Source: Cuspidothrix issatschenkoi CHARLIE-1
Lineage (GTDB): Bacteria; Cyanobacteriota; Cyanobacteriia; Cyanobacteriales; Nostocaceae
NCBI RefSeq assembly: GCF_002934005.1
Contig: NZ_PGEM01000025.1
Span: 42,489 to 106,488 of the forward strand
Direction of reading: 5' to 3'
DNA: 64,000 nt
This document shows, piece by piece, positions 26,866 to 35,681 of this stretch (positions within the stretch are counted from its first letter, which is position 1; the number at the start of each line of letters is the position of its first letter). Position numbers and translations under genes: made by a program. The notes below the pieces were generated by a model that was given only the letters and a program-made list of their open reading frames with translations, made no database searches and was not told where the DNA came from.

Positions 26866-27342
26866 TCACCCCCCTAACTCCCCATAAAAATCTTCATCTA
26901 ATAACTGTTCTATAGTAAAAGGAAAATCAAGAGGATATTCTATTTCCTCTGGTTTTCTGACTCCCAATTTAGCATTTTTACTTTCTTTAATTGCCAACTT
27001 TCTAGCATCAGCATAAGCAATAAAAATAACCTCATGGAGATAATTTTTAAAAGAAGGATTTTCTTCTAAATCTTTTTTAACTCGAAAGCGATGTTCAGTA
27101 ACTAAACTGTACCAACTTCCTTTCATCATTTCGGGAGCATCAGCTTGAACAGTTAATTTGAGTAAATGAGAAATTAAGATAGTTAAATTACTCACAAATG
27201 ACCGTTTTTCTGATTTCCCCATATCTTCTAATTCTAAAAGCAAATGTTCCCAATCAATATCATTAAAATCTTGTTGTTTGATTTTTTTAATGATAGTTTC
27301 TCGCCAAACATTAAAATCTTGTTCATAGAGTTGATTGTTCAT
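26866..27342 (-). CDS. DUF29 family protein
   Basis: 158 residues. The DUF29 pattern is clear: LYEQDFNVWRETIIKKIKQQ, then WEHLLLELEDMGKSEKR and NLTILISHLLKL. It is a small all-alpha protein very common, and often multi-copy, in cyanobacteria; its function is unknown. It has an ATG start with AGGAGG-like bases just upstream (CAGGAGGATT on the coding strand). It is divergent from the pentapeptide gene at 27534. Confidence 0.9.
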   Translation of the reverse strand: MNNQLYEQDFNVWRETIIKKIKQQDFNDIDWEHLLLELEDMGKSEKRSFVSNLTILISHLLKLTVQADAPEMMKGSWYSLVTEHRFRVKKDLEENPSFKNYLHEVIFIAYADARKLAIKESKNAKLGVRKPEEIEYPLDFPFTIEQLLDEDFYGELGG

Positions 27343-27533
27343 AATCCTCCTGAAAAAGTTAACTCTTATTTTAATTTAAGTAGCATACCGTTAAATTTTT
27401 CGGTCTACCTACTTAGTTTAAAAATATTTACCCGTATTCAGAAAAGCAAAATTTAATAAAATTTAACCAAAACTGGAGATAATACCCGCAAATAAGTATA
27501 AAATCTAATAGATAATCTCCTGCGGATGTGATT

Positions 27534-29675
27534 ATGCCACCAGACTACAACCGTCAAAATCTTAGGGGACGCTCTTTTAAAGGTCAAAATCTAACAGGTG
27601 CGAACTTTACTAAAGCTGATATTAGAGGAGCAGATTTTACCAACGCTATCCTTAAAGATGCTGATTTTACAGGCGCTAACCTTAAAGGCACTGATTTTAC
27701 TGGTGCAAATCTAACAGGTTCAAACTTTAGCGGTACCAAGGCAGGATTAAAGTTTCATTGGATATTTATTTTATTAGCACTATCATTTATAATATCTAGT
27801 TTATCAGGATTTACGTCAGCAATTATTATTAACTTTAATATATATTTTTGGTTTTCTAAAAGGCTGAGTGCAATTTTTGTTATTACCTATTCAAGTATTT
27901 TTATTATTATAGTACGTACTATATTAAATAATTATTTTCACCACTTTGCTATCACTATCAATGTTTATTTATCTATTGGAGTTATTTTAGCTGTAGCTTT
28001 TTTTGGTGCTCCAGCAGCAGCTATAGATGAGCCTGATGCTAAACTTGGTGGAATGGCTTTGGTTACTTTTACCGGCATGGTTTTTCTTATAGTAATTGTT
28101 TTCCATCAAATGGGAGGATTAGCAGAAAAACTACTGACAAATATAGGAGATATTAAGATTGAAAAAATTATTAAAAATTTCGCTCAAGGTGAATGGCTTG
28201 GCGGATTAGTTGCGGGTATATTTGGTGCAGTTTGGGGTTATTTTTTTAGTCATGCAGCGATAGAAGGGGATAAAAAATTTGCTTGGATTTGGAAAATGTG
28301 TGTTAATTTTACCGCTAAAGGAGGTACAATTTTTAATAAAGCTACTCTAACTGATGCTGATTTTACTGGTGCAACTCTAAAAAACACGGATTTCAGAAAA
28401 GCCAATCTAACGCGCACCCGTTTTTATGAAGCAAAAAAACTTGATTTTGCTAGACCAGGTAAGACTATATTGAGTAATCATGATGTTCTCAAGTTGCTCG
28501 TTACTCTCAATGGTAGAAATAAATCTTATATTGGTGCTAACCTCAGAGGTGCAAACCTAATAGGTGCAGATTTGAAAGAAGCTAATTTAAAAAATGCTGA
28601 TATTATTGAAGCTACTTTTAAAGAAGCTAATTTAGAATGGGCAAATCTAACTCTTACTCAAGCCATTGGTACTAATTTCACCAAAGCTCATATCACAGGT
28701 GCTTGTGTGGAAGCTTGGAATATTGAAAGTACAACGATATTAGATCATGTAGATTGTCGTTTTGTCTATCTTTTAGAATATCCTAAACCGAGAACAGATG
28801 ACCGGGAACGTCGTCCGAGTAGTGGAGAATTTCAACCAGGAGAATTTACCAAATTATTTGAAGAAGTTTTAAATACTGTTGATTTAATTTTCCGTAATGG
28901 TATTGACTGGAAAGCTTTTATTACTGCTTTCAGAAAAGTGCAGGTTGAAAATGGAGCTACAGAATTAGTTAGTATTGAAAACAAAGGTGATGGTGTTGTT
29001 GTTGTTAAAGTTGCTGTTCCTGAGAATGCGAATAAAGAAAAGATTCACAGCTATTTTACTCAAATTTATCAATTAGCATTAGCAGCAGTTGAAGAAAAAT
29101 ATAAAGCAGTTTTACAAGCAAAGGATGAGCGAATAGAGGATCATAAACAGCAAATAAAAGATATTAAACAATTTTACTCAGAACTTGTTAATATAAGTAA
29201 GTCATTAGCAGATCAACAGACAAGTATTGAAAACAAGATTATACAGGAGATTAACAACGTGAATAATGATTCTAGCCGTAAAGTTGAAATTGGGAGTATT
29301 GGCAGAGATTTTAACGCCAGTGGACAAGCTTTGAATTTAGGTGAAATCAGTGGTACAGTCACAAATACCATTAATGAATTACCATCTGCACCCGAACCCG
29401 ATAAACCGGGAATTAAAGAATTATTAACCCAATTAAAAACAGCAATTGAGGCTGATACTAATTTAAGTGAAGAAGATAAAACCGATGCTTTAGAACAAAT
29501 TAAAACCTTAGCAGAAGTTGCTAAAAATCCTCAAGCAGGTGCGATGCAAAAAGCAGCAAAAACGGCAATCAAGATTTTAAAAGGGACAATTTCTAGTTTA
29601 CCAACTGCGGCAACTTTAGTTGAGCAATGTAGTAAAATTTTACCACTAATTTCTAGTGTTCTAGGTTTAGGTTAG
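27534..29675 (+). CDS. Pentapeptide-repeat membrane protein with coiled-coil C-terminus
   Basis: 713 residues from ATG 27534 (GTG two codons upstream is possible). Order: a first pentapeptide block, A(D/N)LxG type (about 10-68); five or six membrane segments (about 76-245); a second, longer pentapeptide block (about 266-395); a conserved-looking alpha/beta region (435-515); a coiled coil (about 518-575); a Gly/Asn-rich strand region ending LGEISGTVTNTINEL; and a hydrophobic helical tail. The beta-solenoids would sit on one side of the membrane and the coil could mediate oligomerisation (inference). The function is unknown; the C-terminus resembles effector-associated tails of cyanobacterial signalling proteins. 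Confidence 0.85.
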   Translation: MPPDYNRQNLRGRSFKGQNLTGANFTKADIRGADFTNAILKDADFTGANLKGTDFTGANLTGSNFSGTKAGLKFHWIFILLALSFIISSLSGFTSAIIINFNIYFWFSKRLSAIFVITYSSIFIIIVRTILNNYFHHFAITINVYLSIGVILAVAFFGAPAAAIDEPDAKLGGMALVTFTGMVFLIVIVFHQMGGLAEKLLTNIGDIKIEKIIKNFAQGEWLGGLVAGIFGAVWGYFFSHAAIEGDKKFAWIWKMCVNFTAKGGTIFNKATLTDADFTGATLKNTDFRKANLTRTRFYEAKKLDFARPGKTILSNHDVLKLLVTLNGRNKSYIGANLRGANLIGADLKEANLKNADIIEATFKEANLEWANLTLTQAIGTNFTKAHITGACVEAWNIESTTILDHVDCRFVYLLEYPKPRTDDRERRPSSGEFQPGEFTKLFEEVLNTVDLIFRNGIDWKAFITAFRKVQVENGATELVSIENKGDGVVVVKVAVPENANKEKIHSYFTQIYQLALAAVEEKYKAVLQAKDERIEDHKQQIKDIKQFYSELVNISKSLADQQTSIENKIIQEINNVNNDSSRKVEIGSIGRDFNASGQALNLGEISGTVTNTINELPSAPEPDKPGIKELLTQLKTAIEADTNLSEEDKTDALEQIKTLAEVAKNPQAGAMQKAAKTAIKILKGTISSLPTAATLVEQCSKILPLISSVLGLG

Positions 29676-29712
29676 AAATGTAGTTAAGATAAGAGTTAAA
29701 ACCTCCCTGAGA

Positions 29713-29742
29713 GCATTCCCAGTGTCAGACTGGGAACGAGAT
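29713..29742. repeat. Palindromic repeat GCATTCCCAG...CTGGGAACGAG
   Basis: GCATTCCCAG and CTGGGAACGAG bracket a short loop. The same element is at 44255-44285, where it has entered the menH coding frame. Confidence 0.7.
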
Positions 29743-29775
29743 ATACTAAAGACAGTCTCTAGCTTTTATAAAATT

Positions 29776-30011
29776 ATGCTTCAAGAACTCGAAGCCACAT
29801 TTGATGGTACAGCCCTTCAACTGGAAGCACCTTTAAATTTAGCAGTAGGTACAAGGGTGCGGATTATTGTGGAAACTGTTTTACCCAATGAACAAAAAAA
29901 CCTAAAACTTTTCTTCAAACTGCTAAATCTTTGAAGTTGCAAGGTGAACCAGATTGGTCAGAAAAAATTGACCAGTATTTGTATGGAGAAACGGTTTCTG
30001 TTGATGATTGA
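29776..30011 (+). pseudogene. Antitoxin of a PIN-type toxin-antitoxin pair, frameshifted
   Basis: ATG 29776 begins MLQELEATFDGTALQLEAPL, the form of short beta-rich antitoxins (DUF104/AF2212-like) that precede PIN toxins. After VLPNEQK the frame is lost in an A-run (GAACAAAAAACCT). One missing A explains it, because the next frame continues FLQTAKSLKLQGEPDWSEKI...DQYLYG and stops at 30011, overlapping the toxin start. As sequenced, the zero frame ends near 29934. It could also be a sequencing or assembly error in the homopolymer. Confidence 0.7.
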
Positions 30012-30066
30012 GGTTTTTTTAGATACTTCTTTTGCTATTGATTTGGTAACTATTATTAATAATTAA
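30004..30066 (+). pseudogene. PIN-domain toxin, first 20 codons only
   Basis: ATG 30004 overlaps the antitoxin stop (ATGATTGA), the usual coupling. It reads MIEVFLDTSFAIDLV, whose LDTSFAI is the first acidic motif of PIN RNases. It hits a stop at 30064-30066, inside the 3' end of the convergent ABC-2 permease gene. The other PIN acidic residues are gone, so the toxin is dead. Confidence 0.7.
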
Positions 30067-30845
30067 CTAGAAGCACTCGTATAAAACCGCAAAGCAAACC
30101 GCCAAAACTGAGTAGAAATGAAAAATAAGAGCAAAGCTAAAAATCCCGAACCCAGAAACCAGGTAAATTGAATTTCTCCTAACATAGCTTGGGCGGGAAT
30201 AGTAGTTAAAAAAGCTACTGGAACGACAAAGGTAAAGAAAAAGCGATAACCAACGGGATAAGCTATAATGGGATATCTGCCAGCTTCTAATAATCCCCTT
30301 AATACTTCAGTAATATTATAGATTTTTACAAACCAAATACTTGTTGCTCCCAGGATAAACCAGAGGCTATAAAGAATTATGAAACCACAACCCAAGGGGA
30401 AAATAGTTAATAAATATTTGTCAATTCCTAAATTGAGTTTTGTACCTGCATAGGCAATAATCAGTAATCCGAAAATTATATCTGATATTCCCCAGGGTGA
30501 CAGGGTATGACAAGATAACCAAAATTGACTACGAATAGGTTTTAATAAGATAAAATCTAAAGTACCTTCCTGAACATGACGGACAATTCTATTTAAGTTG
30601 GGAGCAAGAAAAGTTTCACTAAAACCTTGCAATAAAGTAAAAATTCCCAAAACAATTAAGGCTGCTTCCCATGACCAACCGGTAAAGGTGTAGCCTGTGC
30701 GGTAAAATAGGAACAAACCAAACATACTACCTCCTAAATTACCTAAGCTACTGATAGCAGCAATAATAAAATTGATCCGATATTCCATTTCAGCGGAGAT
30801 GGAGGCACTCCAGAATAGTTTCAGCACTTTTAAATATCTTGACAT
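30063..30845 (-). CDS. ABC-2 type transporter permease
   Basis: 260 residues with six predicted membrane segments and no ATPase motif. The sequence FLLFYRTGYTFTGWSWEAAL (in part) and GTLDFILLKPI match the COG3694/DUF990 permeases, which work as pairs with a related permease and an ATPase in drug or polysaccharide export. Neither partner is adjacent. The gene's last bases overlap the remnant of the PIN toxin gene, so the deletion that killed the toxin ended exactly here. ATG start. Confidence 0.85.
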   Translation of the reverse strand: MSRYLKVLKLFWSASISAEMEYRINFIIAAISSLGNLGGSMFGLFLFYRTGYTFTGWSWEAALIVLGIFTLLQGFSETFLAPNLNRIVRHVQEGTLDFILLKPIRSQFWLSCHTLSPWGISDIIFGLLIIAYAGTKLNLGIDKYLLTIFPLGCGFIILYSLWFILGATSIWFVKIYNITEVLRGLLEAGRYPIIAYPVGYRFFFTFVVPVAFLTTIPAQAMLGEIQFTWFLGSGFLALLLFFISTQFWRFALRFYTSASS

Positions 30846-30961
30846 TTTTTGCTTTTACTCCAATATCTATTGCAAAATAACTTTATCTAAACTTAATCTG
30901 ATTTGGGAATTTTATAGATTTATCAACCTTAAAATGCAAATTATTTAGGAAATTATATCTT

Positions 30962-31564
30962 ATGCACTTTAATTTACCAGACTTAATTAAATCAATCGGT
31001 TACTTTGGCGTATGGGGAATTATTTTTGCTGAATCTGGTTTATTTATTGGCTTTTTTCTTCCTGGTGATAGTTTACTATTTACGGCGGGATTTGTGGCTT
31101 CTCAAAACTTTCTAAATATTTGGGTACTGATTTTTGGGGCATTTGTTTTTGCTGTCTTAGGTGATAATGTTGGCTATTTTACGGGGCATAAATTTGGCAG
31201 AAAATTATTTAATAACCAAGATTCCTGGTTATTTCATAAAAAACATATTGTGAAAACACAAGATTTTTATGAAAAGCATGGGAAAAAAACAATTGTTTTA
31301 GCGAGATTTATGCCAATTGTCAGGACTTTCGCCCCCATTGTAGCAGGAATTGGGGCTATGCACTATCGCTCTTTTATGTCCTATAACTTAATTGGTGGCT
31401 TTATTTGGACATTTGGTATTACTTTGTTGGGGTTTTTCTTGGGTAAATCTTTGCCAGCAGAACAATTAGATAAGTATCTATTACCAATAATTGGCTTAGT
31501 GGTGATTATTTCTTTGTTACCATCAATTATTCATGTAATTCAAGACAAAAGAGTTAAGAAATAA
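30962..31564 (+). CDS. DedA/VTT family membrane protein
   Basis: 200 residues with the VTT-domain layout: GYFGVWGIIFAESGLFIGFF re-entrant segment, LPGDSLL, and the family signature ARFMPIVRTFAPIVAGIGAM with its conserved Arg and Pro, then two C-terminal membrane helices. DedA proteins are inner-membrane lipid carriers or scramblases needed for envelope homeostasis. It is divergent from the ABC-2 permease with a 116-base shared upstream region. Confidence 0.92.
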   Translation: MHFNLPDLIKSIGYFGVWGIIFAESGLFIGFFLPGDSLLFTAGFVASQNFLNIWVLIFGAFVFAVLGDNVGYFTGHKFGRKLFNNQDSWLFHKKHIVKTQDFYEKHGKKTIVLARFMPIVRTFAPIVAGIGAMHYRSFMSYNLIGGFIWTFGITLLGFFLGKSLPAEQLDKYLLPIIGLVVIISLLPSIIHVIQDKRVKK

Positions 31565-31684
31565 AGGTGACAGATGATAGGTGATAGGTGATACTCATAA
31601 GCCATTGTTCAATACTCGTTACCAAAGATGACCAAAAACTGGTAGCGTCAAACAAAGGAAAATATTTTTTGTGGATGTTACGAC

Positions 31685-33409
31685 TTGAAAACACGTTCTA
31701 ATTATTGGCAACTTTTACCCTATATCCGCACCCAGTGGGAAACTATCGCTAAGGGTTTTGTGGGAATTTTAGGATATGTACTGGCAACTTTAACCCTCAT
31801 TAATGTCGCGGGTAAGTTGGCAGTTCCTTTTGGTGATGGTAATGTACTAGCGATCGCTCAGTTAGCAGGTATCAGCGCTGTGATATTTCTCATCAGAGGC
31901 TTTTTCCAGTCTGTGCAAGATTTATACATGGCCAGGGCAGCGTTACGGGTGGCTTTTTACCTGCGTCAACGGGTTTACTCACATTTACAAAAACTTAATC
32001 TCAGCTATTTTGAAACTGCCAAAGCTGGAGATTTATCCTATCGTCTAACGGAAGATGTGGACAGAGTTGGGGAAGTTATTAATAAACTGTTTCATGATTT
32101 TCTTCCCTGCGCTTTACAGTTAATTGCTATTCCTATCTACATGATTTATTTGAATTGGCAATTGACTTTAGCGACAGTAATTGTTGCCCCAATTATGGGA
32201 ATTTTAATTGGTTGGTTTGGGGAAAGATTACGAAAATTTTCTTTAAAAAGCCAAAATCATATTTCTGATTTATCTGCTATTTTAACAGAAGTTTTTAGCG
32301 GTATTCGCTTAATTCAAGCTTTTGCTGCGGAAAAATATGAAATAGAGCGATTTACCTATGAAGCAGAACGGAGTTTTAAAGCTAAATATTCCACCGAAAG
32401 ATTAAAAGCAATTCAAATTCCTATTGTCGGCTTTTTAGAAGCTGTGAGTGCTTTATCTTTACTCATGGTGGGAACTTGGCAAATATCCCAACGCAATTTA
32501 ACTGTAGGTGAATTTTTTAGTTATTTAACAGCAGCAGCTTTGTTAATTGATCCCATTGGTCATACTACTAATAACTATAATGAATTTAAACAAGGTGAAG
32601 CATCGGTTGATCGGGTTTTTGAATTATTAACAATTCGACCCACGGTATTAGAAAAACCTAATGCTATTACCCTACCTCCTGTTAATGGTAAAGTTGAATA
32701 TTCTCATATTACCTTTGCCTATAAAGCAGGAGAACCTGTATTAAATAATATTAGTTTATTAGTCATGCCAGGTCAAGCCATTGCCCTTGTCGGTGCTTCT
32801 GGTGCTGGTAAAACTACTTTTGTAAATCTCTTACCTCGATTTTATGATCCGGAAATTGGGGAAATTTTCATAGATGGGATAAATATTCGAGATGTAACCT
32901 TAAATAGTTTAAGAAAACAAATTGGGATTGTTCCCCAGGAAACGATTATGTTTTCGGGAACTATTGCCCAAAATATTGCTTTTGGCCAAAATGATTTTGA
33001 TCTGCAAGCAGTAGAAGCAGCAGCCAAAATTGCCAATGCTGATCAATTTATTCAGCAATTACCGGAAGGTTATCAAACTTGGGTAGGTGAAAGGGGTGTG
33101 AATTTATCAGGGGGACAAAGACAGCGAATTGCGATCGCTCGTGCAGTCCTTCTTAACCCACAAATATTGATACTTGATGAAGCCACATCGGCTTTAGATT
33201 CAGAGTCAGAAGCTCTAGTACAAGAGGCTTTAGAAAGATTGATGCAAAATCGCACAGTGTTAATTATTGCCCATAGATTATCAACTGTCAGGAAATGCGA
33301 TCGCATTTTAGTTTTAGAAAAAGGGCAAATTGTCGAATCAGGAAATCATGAAGAATTGTTAGCTTTAGAAGGCAGATATGCGCGGTATTATGCTCAACAA
33401 TTTTCCTAA
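31685..33409 (+). CDS. ABC exporter, fused permease-ATPase (MsbA-like)
   Basis: 574 residues. The transmembrane domain has six helices (about 20-310) and the nucleotide-binding domain has Walker A GASGAGKT (370-377), signature LSGGQ (474-478), Walker B ILILDE (494-499) and H-loop AHRLST. It would act as a homodimer exporting a lipid, polysaccharide precursor or drug; the substrate is unknown. The start is a TTG; the only near ATG (31676) is in another frame and stops early. The upstream spacer has GATAGGT-type tandem repeats. Confidence 0.92.
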   Translation: MKTRSNYWQLLPYIRTQWETIAKGFVGILGYVLATLTLINVAGKLAVPFGDGNVLAIAQLAGISAVIFLIRGFFQSVQDLYMARAALRVAFYLRQRVYSHLQKLNLSYFETAKAGDLSYRLTEDVDRVGEVINKLFHDFLPCALQLIAIPIYMIYLNWQLTLATVIVAPIMGILIGWFGERLRKFSLKSQNHISDLSAILTEVFSGIRLIQAFAAEKYEIERFTYEAERSFKAKYSTERLKAIQIPIVGFLEAVSALSLLMVGTWQISQRNLTVGEFFSYLTAAALLIDPIGHTTNNYNEFKQGEASVDRVFELLTIRPTVLEKPNAITLPPVNGKVEYSHITFAYKAGEPVLNNISLLVMPGQAIALVGASGAGKTTFVNLLPRFYDPEIGEIFIDGINIRDVTLNSLRKQIGIVPQETIMFSGTIAQNIAFGQNDFDLQAVEAAAKIANADQFIQQLPEGYQTWVGERGVNLSGGQRQRIAIARAVLLNPQILILDEATSALDSESEALVQEALERLMQNRTVLIIAHRLSTVRKCDRILVLEKGQIVESGNHEELLALEGRYARYYAQQFS

Positions 33410-33556
33410 ACTACCCAGAAATGATTTTTTTATTCAGCCTTCTGCACTGAAGCGGTTGGCTTTTTATACGGTTTTGTACACCTATGCTTGTTGTCAAAAT
33501 AAGGTAAATTATGCTTTTAGACGCAGTTGAGGTCGCTAATTTAACTCTAAGCATAA

Positions 33557-33573
33557 ACGTACTTTGAGTTCGT
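33557..33573 (+). promoter_or_regulatory. Operator-like box 1 of the R-M locus
   Basis: ACGTACTTTGAGTTCGT, centred on the near-palindrome ACTTTGAGT. A related half in inverted orientation (AACTCTAAG, 33543-33551) lies just upstream. The same box recurs at 33607-33623 and 35482-35498, each time ahead of an R-M gene. It is probably the binding site of the HTH domain encoded by the adjacent fused gene, by analogy with C-boxes of controlled R-M systems. Confidence 0.6.
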
Positions 33574-33606
33574 TTTTATATTTTGATACCTTTTATAAAA
33601 TTCAAG

Positions 33607-33623
33607 ACGTACTTTAAGTTCGT
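33607..33623 (+). promoter_or_regulatory. Operator-like box 2 of the R-M locus
   Basis: ACGTACTTTAAGTTCGT, with a perfectly palindromic core ACTT-T-AAGT. It lies 50 bases from box 1 and ends 11 bases before the ATG at 33635, where bound protein would block initiation. Confidence 0.65.
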
Positions 33624-33634
33624 GTTGATTTTTT

Positions 33635-34447
33635 ATGAATTTTGAAAGATATAAAGAAGCTAAACAGCTTTTTGGTGATAGAGTTCAAACCCTTCGTAAA
33701 GAAAGAGGAATTACACAAGAGCAGTTAGCAGAAGATATTAGTAAATCCGTTGAGCATATTAGCTATATAGAACGAGGTGAACGCGCTCCGTCTTTTGAAA
33801 CAATTTTAGATATTGCTGAAGCTCTGAAAATATCAGTACCATACTTAATGAATGTCACACCCCAAACAGATATAAGTACAAACTTTCTCACTGAATTACA
33901 AACTCCGGTAGTTCCTCCTTCTCTTGTTGAACCTGTTGATGAACCAGTGAACACAATTAAAGAGCGCCGTTCGGATTTAGAACGATTACAAACATCACTT
34001 GAGGCTATTGAGGAATTACAAAGTTTGGCCAACGAGTATGGTATCAATGATGTTTTTCAAGACAATGGAGGAAAAGTTCTTCAAGTTTTAATCTTGCTTG
34101 GTTTGCGAATATCACCTGGACGTGAAGGAAATGATGCTATTGATGCCGAACAAAATGAATATGAATTAAAAACAATTAATAAACTTTTGAGTAAGAGTGT
34201 AACTACACATCATCATCTTAATCTTGATATCCTAGCCAAATATCGTGCTGTAAAAGCTTGGTATATTGCTGTATATGAAGGAATAGTATTGAAAGCTATA
34301 TATAAAATTGAGCCTAGTTCACTTGAGGTTAAGTTCAGTTATTGGGAATCTAGAATACGTGGAGGAATGGACTCTATTAATAACCCTAAAATCCCTTTAA
34401 GTTTAATAGAAAAAGAAGGTGAGTTAGTTTATATTAAACAGAATTAA
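33635..34447 (+). CDS. Fused controller-type HTH regulator and PvuII-like type II restriction endonuclease
   Basis: 270 residues in three parts. Residues 12-73 are an XRE/C-protein-type helix-turn-helix (RVQTLRKERGITQEQLAEDI..., with HISYIERGERAPSFETILDI). Residues 74-115 are a Pro/Thr linker. Residues 120-265 match R.PvuII almost throughout: YGINDVFQDNGGKVLQVLIL, PGREGNDAID, NEYELKTIN, THHHLN and INNPKIP. The catalytic set is complete (D167, E177, K179; spacing 10 and 2 as in PvuII D58/E68/K70), with the His pair in THHH. The likely specificity is CAGCTG. In PvuII the C and R proteins come from separate, overlapping genes; here they are one chain. It is convergent with the methyltransferase gene. 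Confidence 0.92.
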   Translation: MNFERYKEAKQLFGDRVQTLRKERGITQEQLAEDISKSVEHISYIERGERAPSFETILDIAEALKISVPYLMNVTPQTDISTNFLTELQTPVVPPSLVEPVDEPVNTIKERRSDLERLQTSLEAIEELQSLANEYGINDVFQDNGGKVLQVLILLGLRISPGREGNDAIDAEQNEYELKTINKLLSKSVTTHHHLNLDILAKYRAVKAWYIAVYEGIVLKAIYKIEPSSLEVKFSYWESRIRGGMDSINNPKIPLSLIEKEGELVYIKQN

Positions 34448-34488
34448 CTAACAATTAAAGAAAATGTGATACTGTAAATAATTACCCT

Positions 34489-35475
34489 TCATAATTTCAG
34501 AGATAATTGCTTTGAGGTATTTAAATAAACCGATTTTTTTTGATTAATAAGACATTCATAAAGAGTTAAAGTATCCTGCAAACTTTGAGATTTATCTAAA
34601 AAACGAAAAGCTGAAGATGCTAAATAAGACGGCTCTTGTTCAAAAGACATCCAACTTCTTTCTAGCTGTTCAGCAGCAAAACCTGTAGTATTTGAGCCTG
34701 CAAAGATATCTAGAACTATATCTCCAGGATCGGTCAAAAATTTAATGAAAAACATCGGCAACTTTTGAGGAAATCTCGCTGGATGGGGAGGTATCGAAAT
34801 AGATTTACATAATTGAATATAACTAGATTTACTTTCAGTATTTGCAATTTCTAACAAATTTGATGGTATAGCACCACCATTGTCAGTAGCAAAATTCTTA
34901 CTGATATCATGCCCTGAAGGTCTTTCTTTCGGTGTATAGTATTTTTGAGGATCTGCCTGTAGCTTTTTCATGCGCTCAGAGTAAGGCACTAAAACATTAC
35001 TGACATTAGCTTTAGGATTGTCAGTTTTTGAGAGCCACCAGACAGTATTGACAGAATCCTTTGCTCGAATCTTTCGCTTATTAACCCATTCAATTGGTGA
35101 AGGTAGTTTGGCTGGATTGTACCAAAAAAATTCTTCGGCAAGTCTAAAACCCAATTCATCACAAAGTTTAATTAAAACTCGATAGTTATAGAGAGAGCGC
35201 ACTGGACGTTTACTTTCATAAGCTCCACCTAAATCAAGTACAAAACTACCAGTTGAATTCAGAACCCGATAAACTTTCTGGCAAAATTCAACCAACCAAT
35301 CAACATAATCTTCCTGGTCTACATTGCCATAACTCTTCTTCCTCTGCAATGCAAAAGGTGGTGATGTCAGCACTAAATCTATTGAGTCAGATTCTAGTTG
35401 ATCTAGCAATTTCAGGGAATCACCAAGATAAGCTGCACCGGAGTCTGTCGTATATAGTGGATTTGGCAGAATCAT
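34489..35475 (-). CDS. PvuII-like DNA N4-cytosine methyltransferase
   Basis: 328 residues, a beta-class amino-methyltransferase. Catalytic motif IV comes first, TSPPFALQRKKSYGN (37-51; SPPF is the N4-cytosine form), and the SAM motif last, LDIFAGSNTTG (255-265). The chain follows M.PvuII closely: WYNPAKLPSPIEWVNKRKIR, ERPSGHDI, HPARFPQKLP and ASSAFRFLD. It should protect CAGCTG by N4-methylation of the inner C. Gene order differs from PvuII, where M is divergent from C-R; here the two genes are tail to tail, 41 bases apart. The ATG at 35475 is only 6 bases from an operator-like box, so expression is probably controlled by the fused HTH. Confidence 0.95.
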   Translation of the reverse strand: MILPNPLYTTDSGAAYLGDSLKLLDQLESDSIDLVLTSPPFALQRKKSYGNVDQEDYVDWLVEFCQKVYRVLNSTGSFVLDLGGAYESKRPVRSLYNYRVLIKLCDELGFRLAEEFFWYNPAKLPSPIEWVNKRKIRAKDSVNTVWWLSKTDNPKANVSNVLVPYSERMKKLQADPQKYYTPKERPSGHDISKNFATDNGGAIPSNLLEIANTESKSSYIQLCKSISIPPHPARFPQKLPMFFIKFLTDPGDIVLDIFAGSNTTGFAAEQLERSWMSFEQEPSYLASSAFRFLDKSQSLQDTLTLYECLINQKKSVYLNTSKQLSLKL

Positions 35476-35481
35476 TTTTAG

Positions 35482-35498
35482 ACGTACTTAGAGTTAGT
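35482..35498. promoter_or_regulatory. Operator-like box 3, upstream of the methyltransferase gene
   Basis: ACGTACTTAGAGTTAGT, matching boxes 1 and 2 at most positions (ACGTACTT, AGTT). It lies immediately 5' of the methyltransferase start on the coding strand, overlapping where a ribosome-binding site would be. Confidence 0.55.
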
Positions 35499-35681
35499 TC
35501 TATAACTATAATGCGAAAAAAACAAGAAGGTAGGCTAAATTTTGTACCTGAATATGCCTCATCATAGCCATAAATTAAAAACTGTAACAAAAACTACAAA
35601 ATTGACATCTTTTAAAAAAACGAGGGTAAGCTAACCATATCAATCCGGTTTAGAAAGATACTGTGATGAGGAGTGAATATT

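Noticed and set aside
33520..33560. 18-codon frame (MLLDAVEV...) before the R-M gene as a separate C protein or leader peptide
   Set aside because: Far too short for an HTH, no HTH pattern, and it overlaps the operator boxes.
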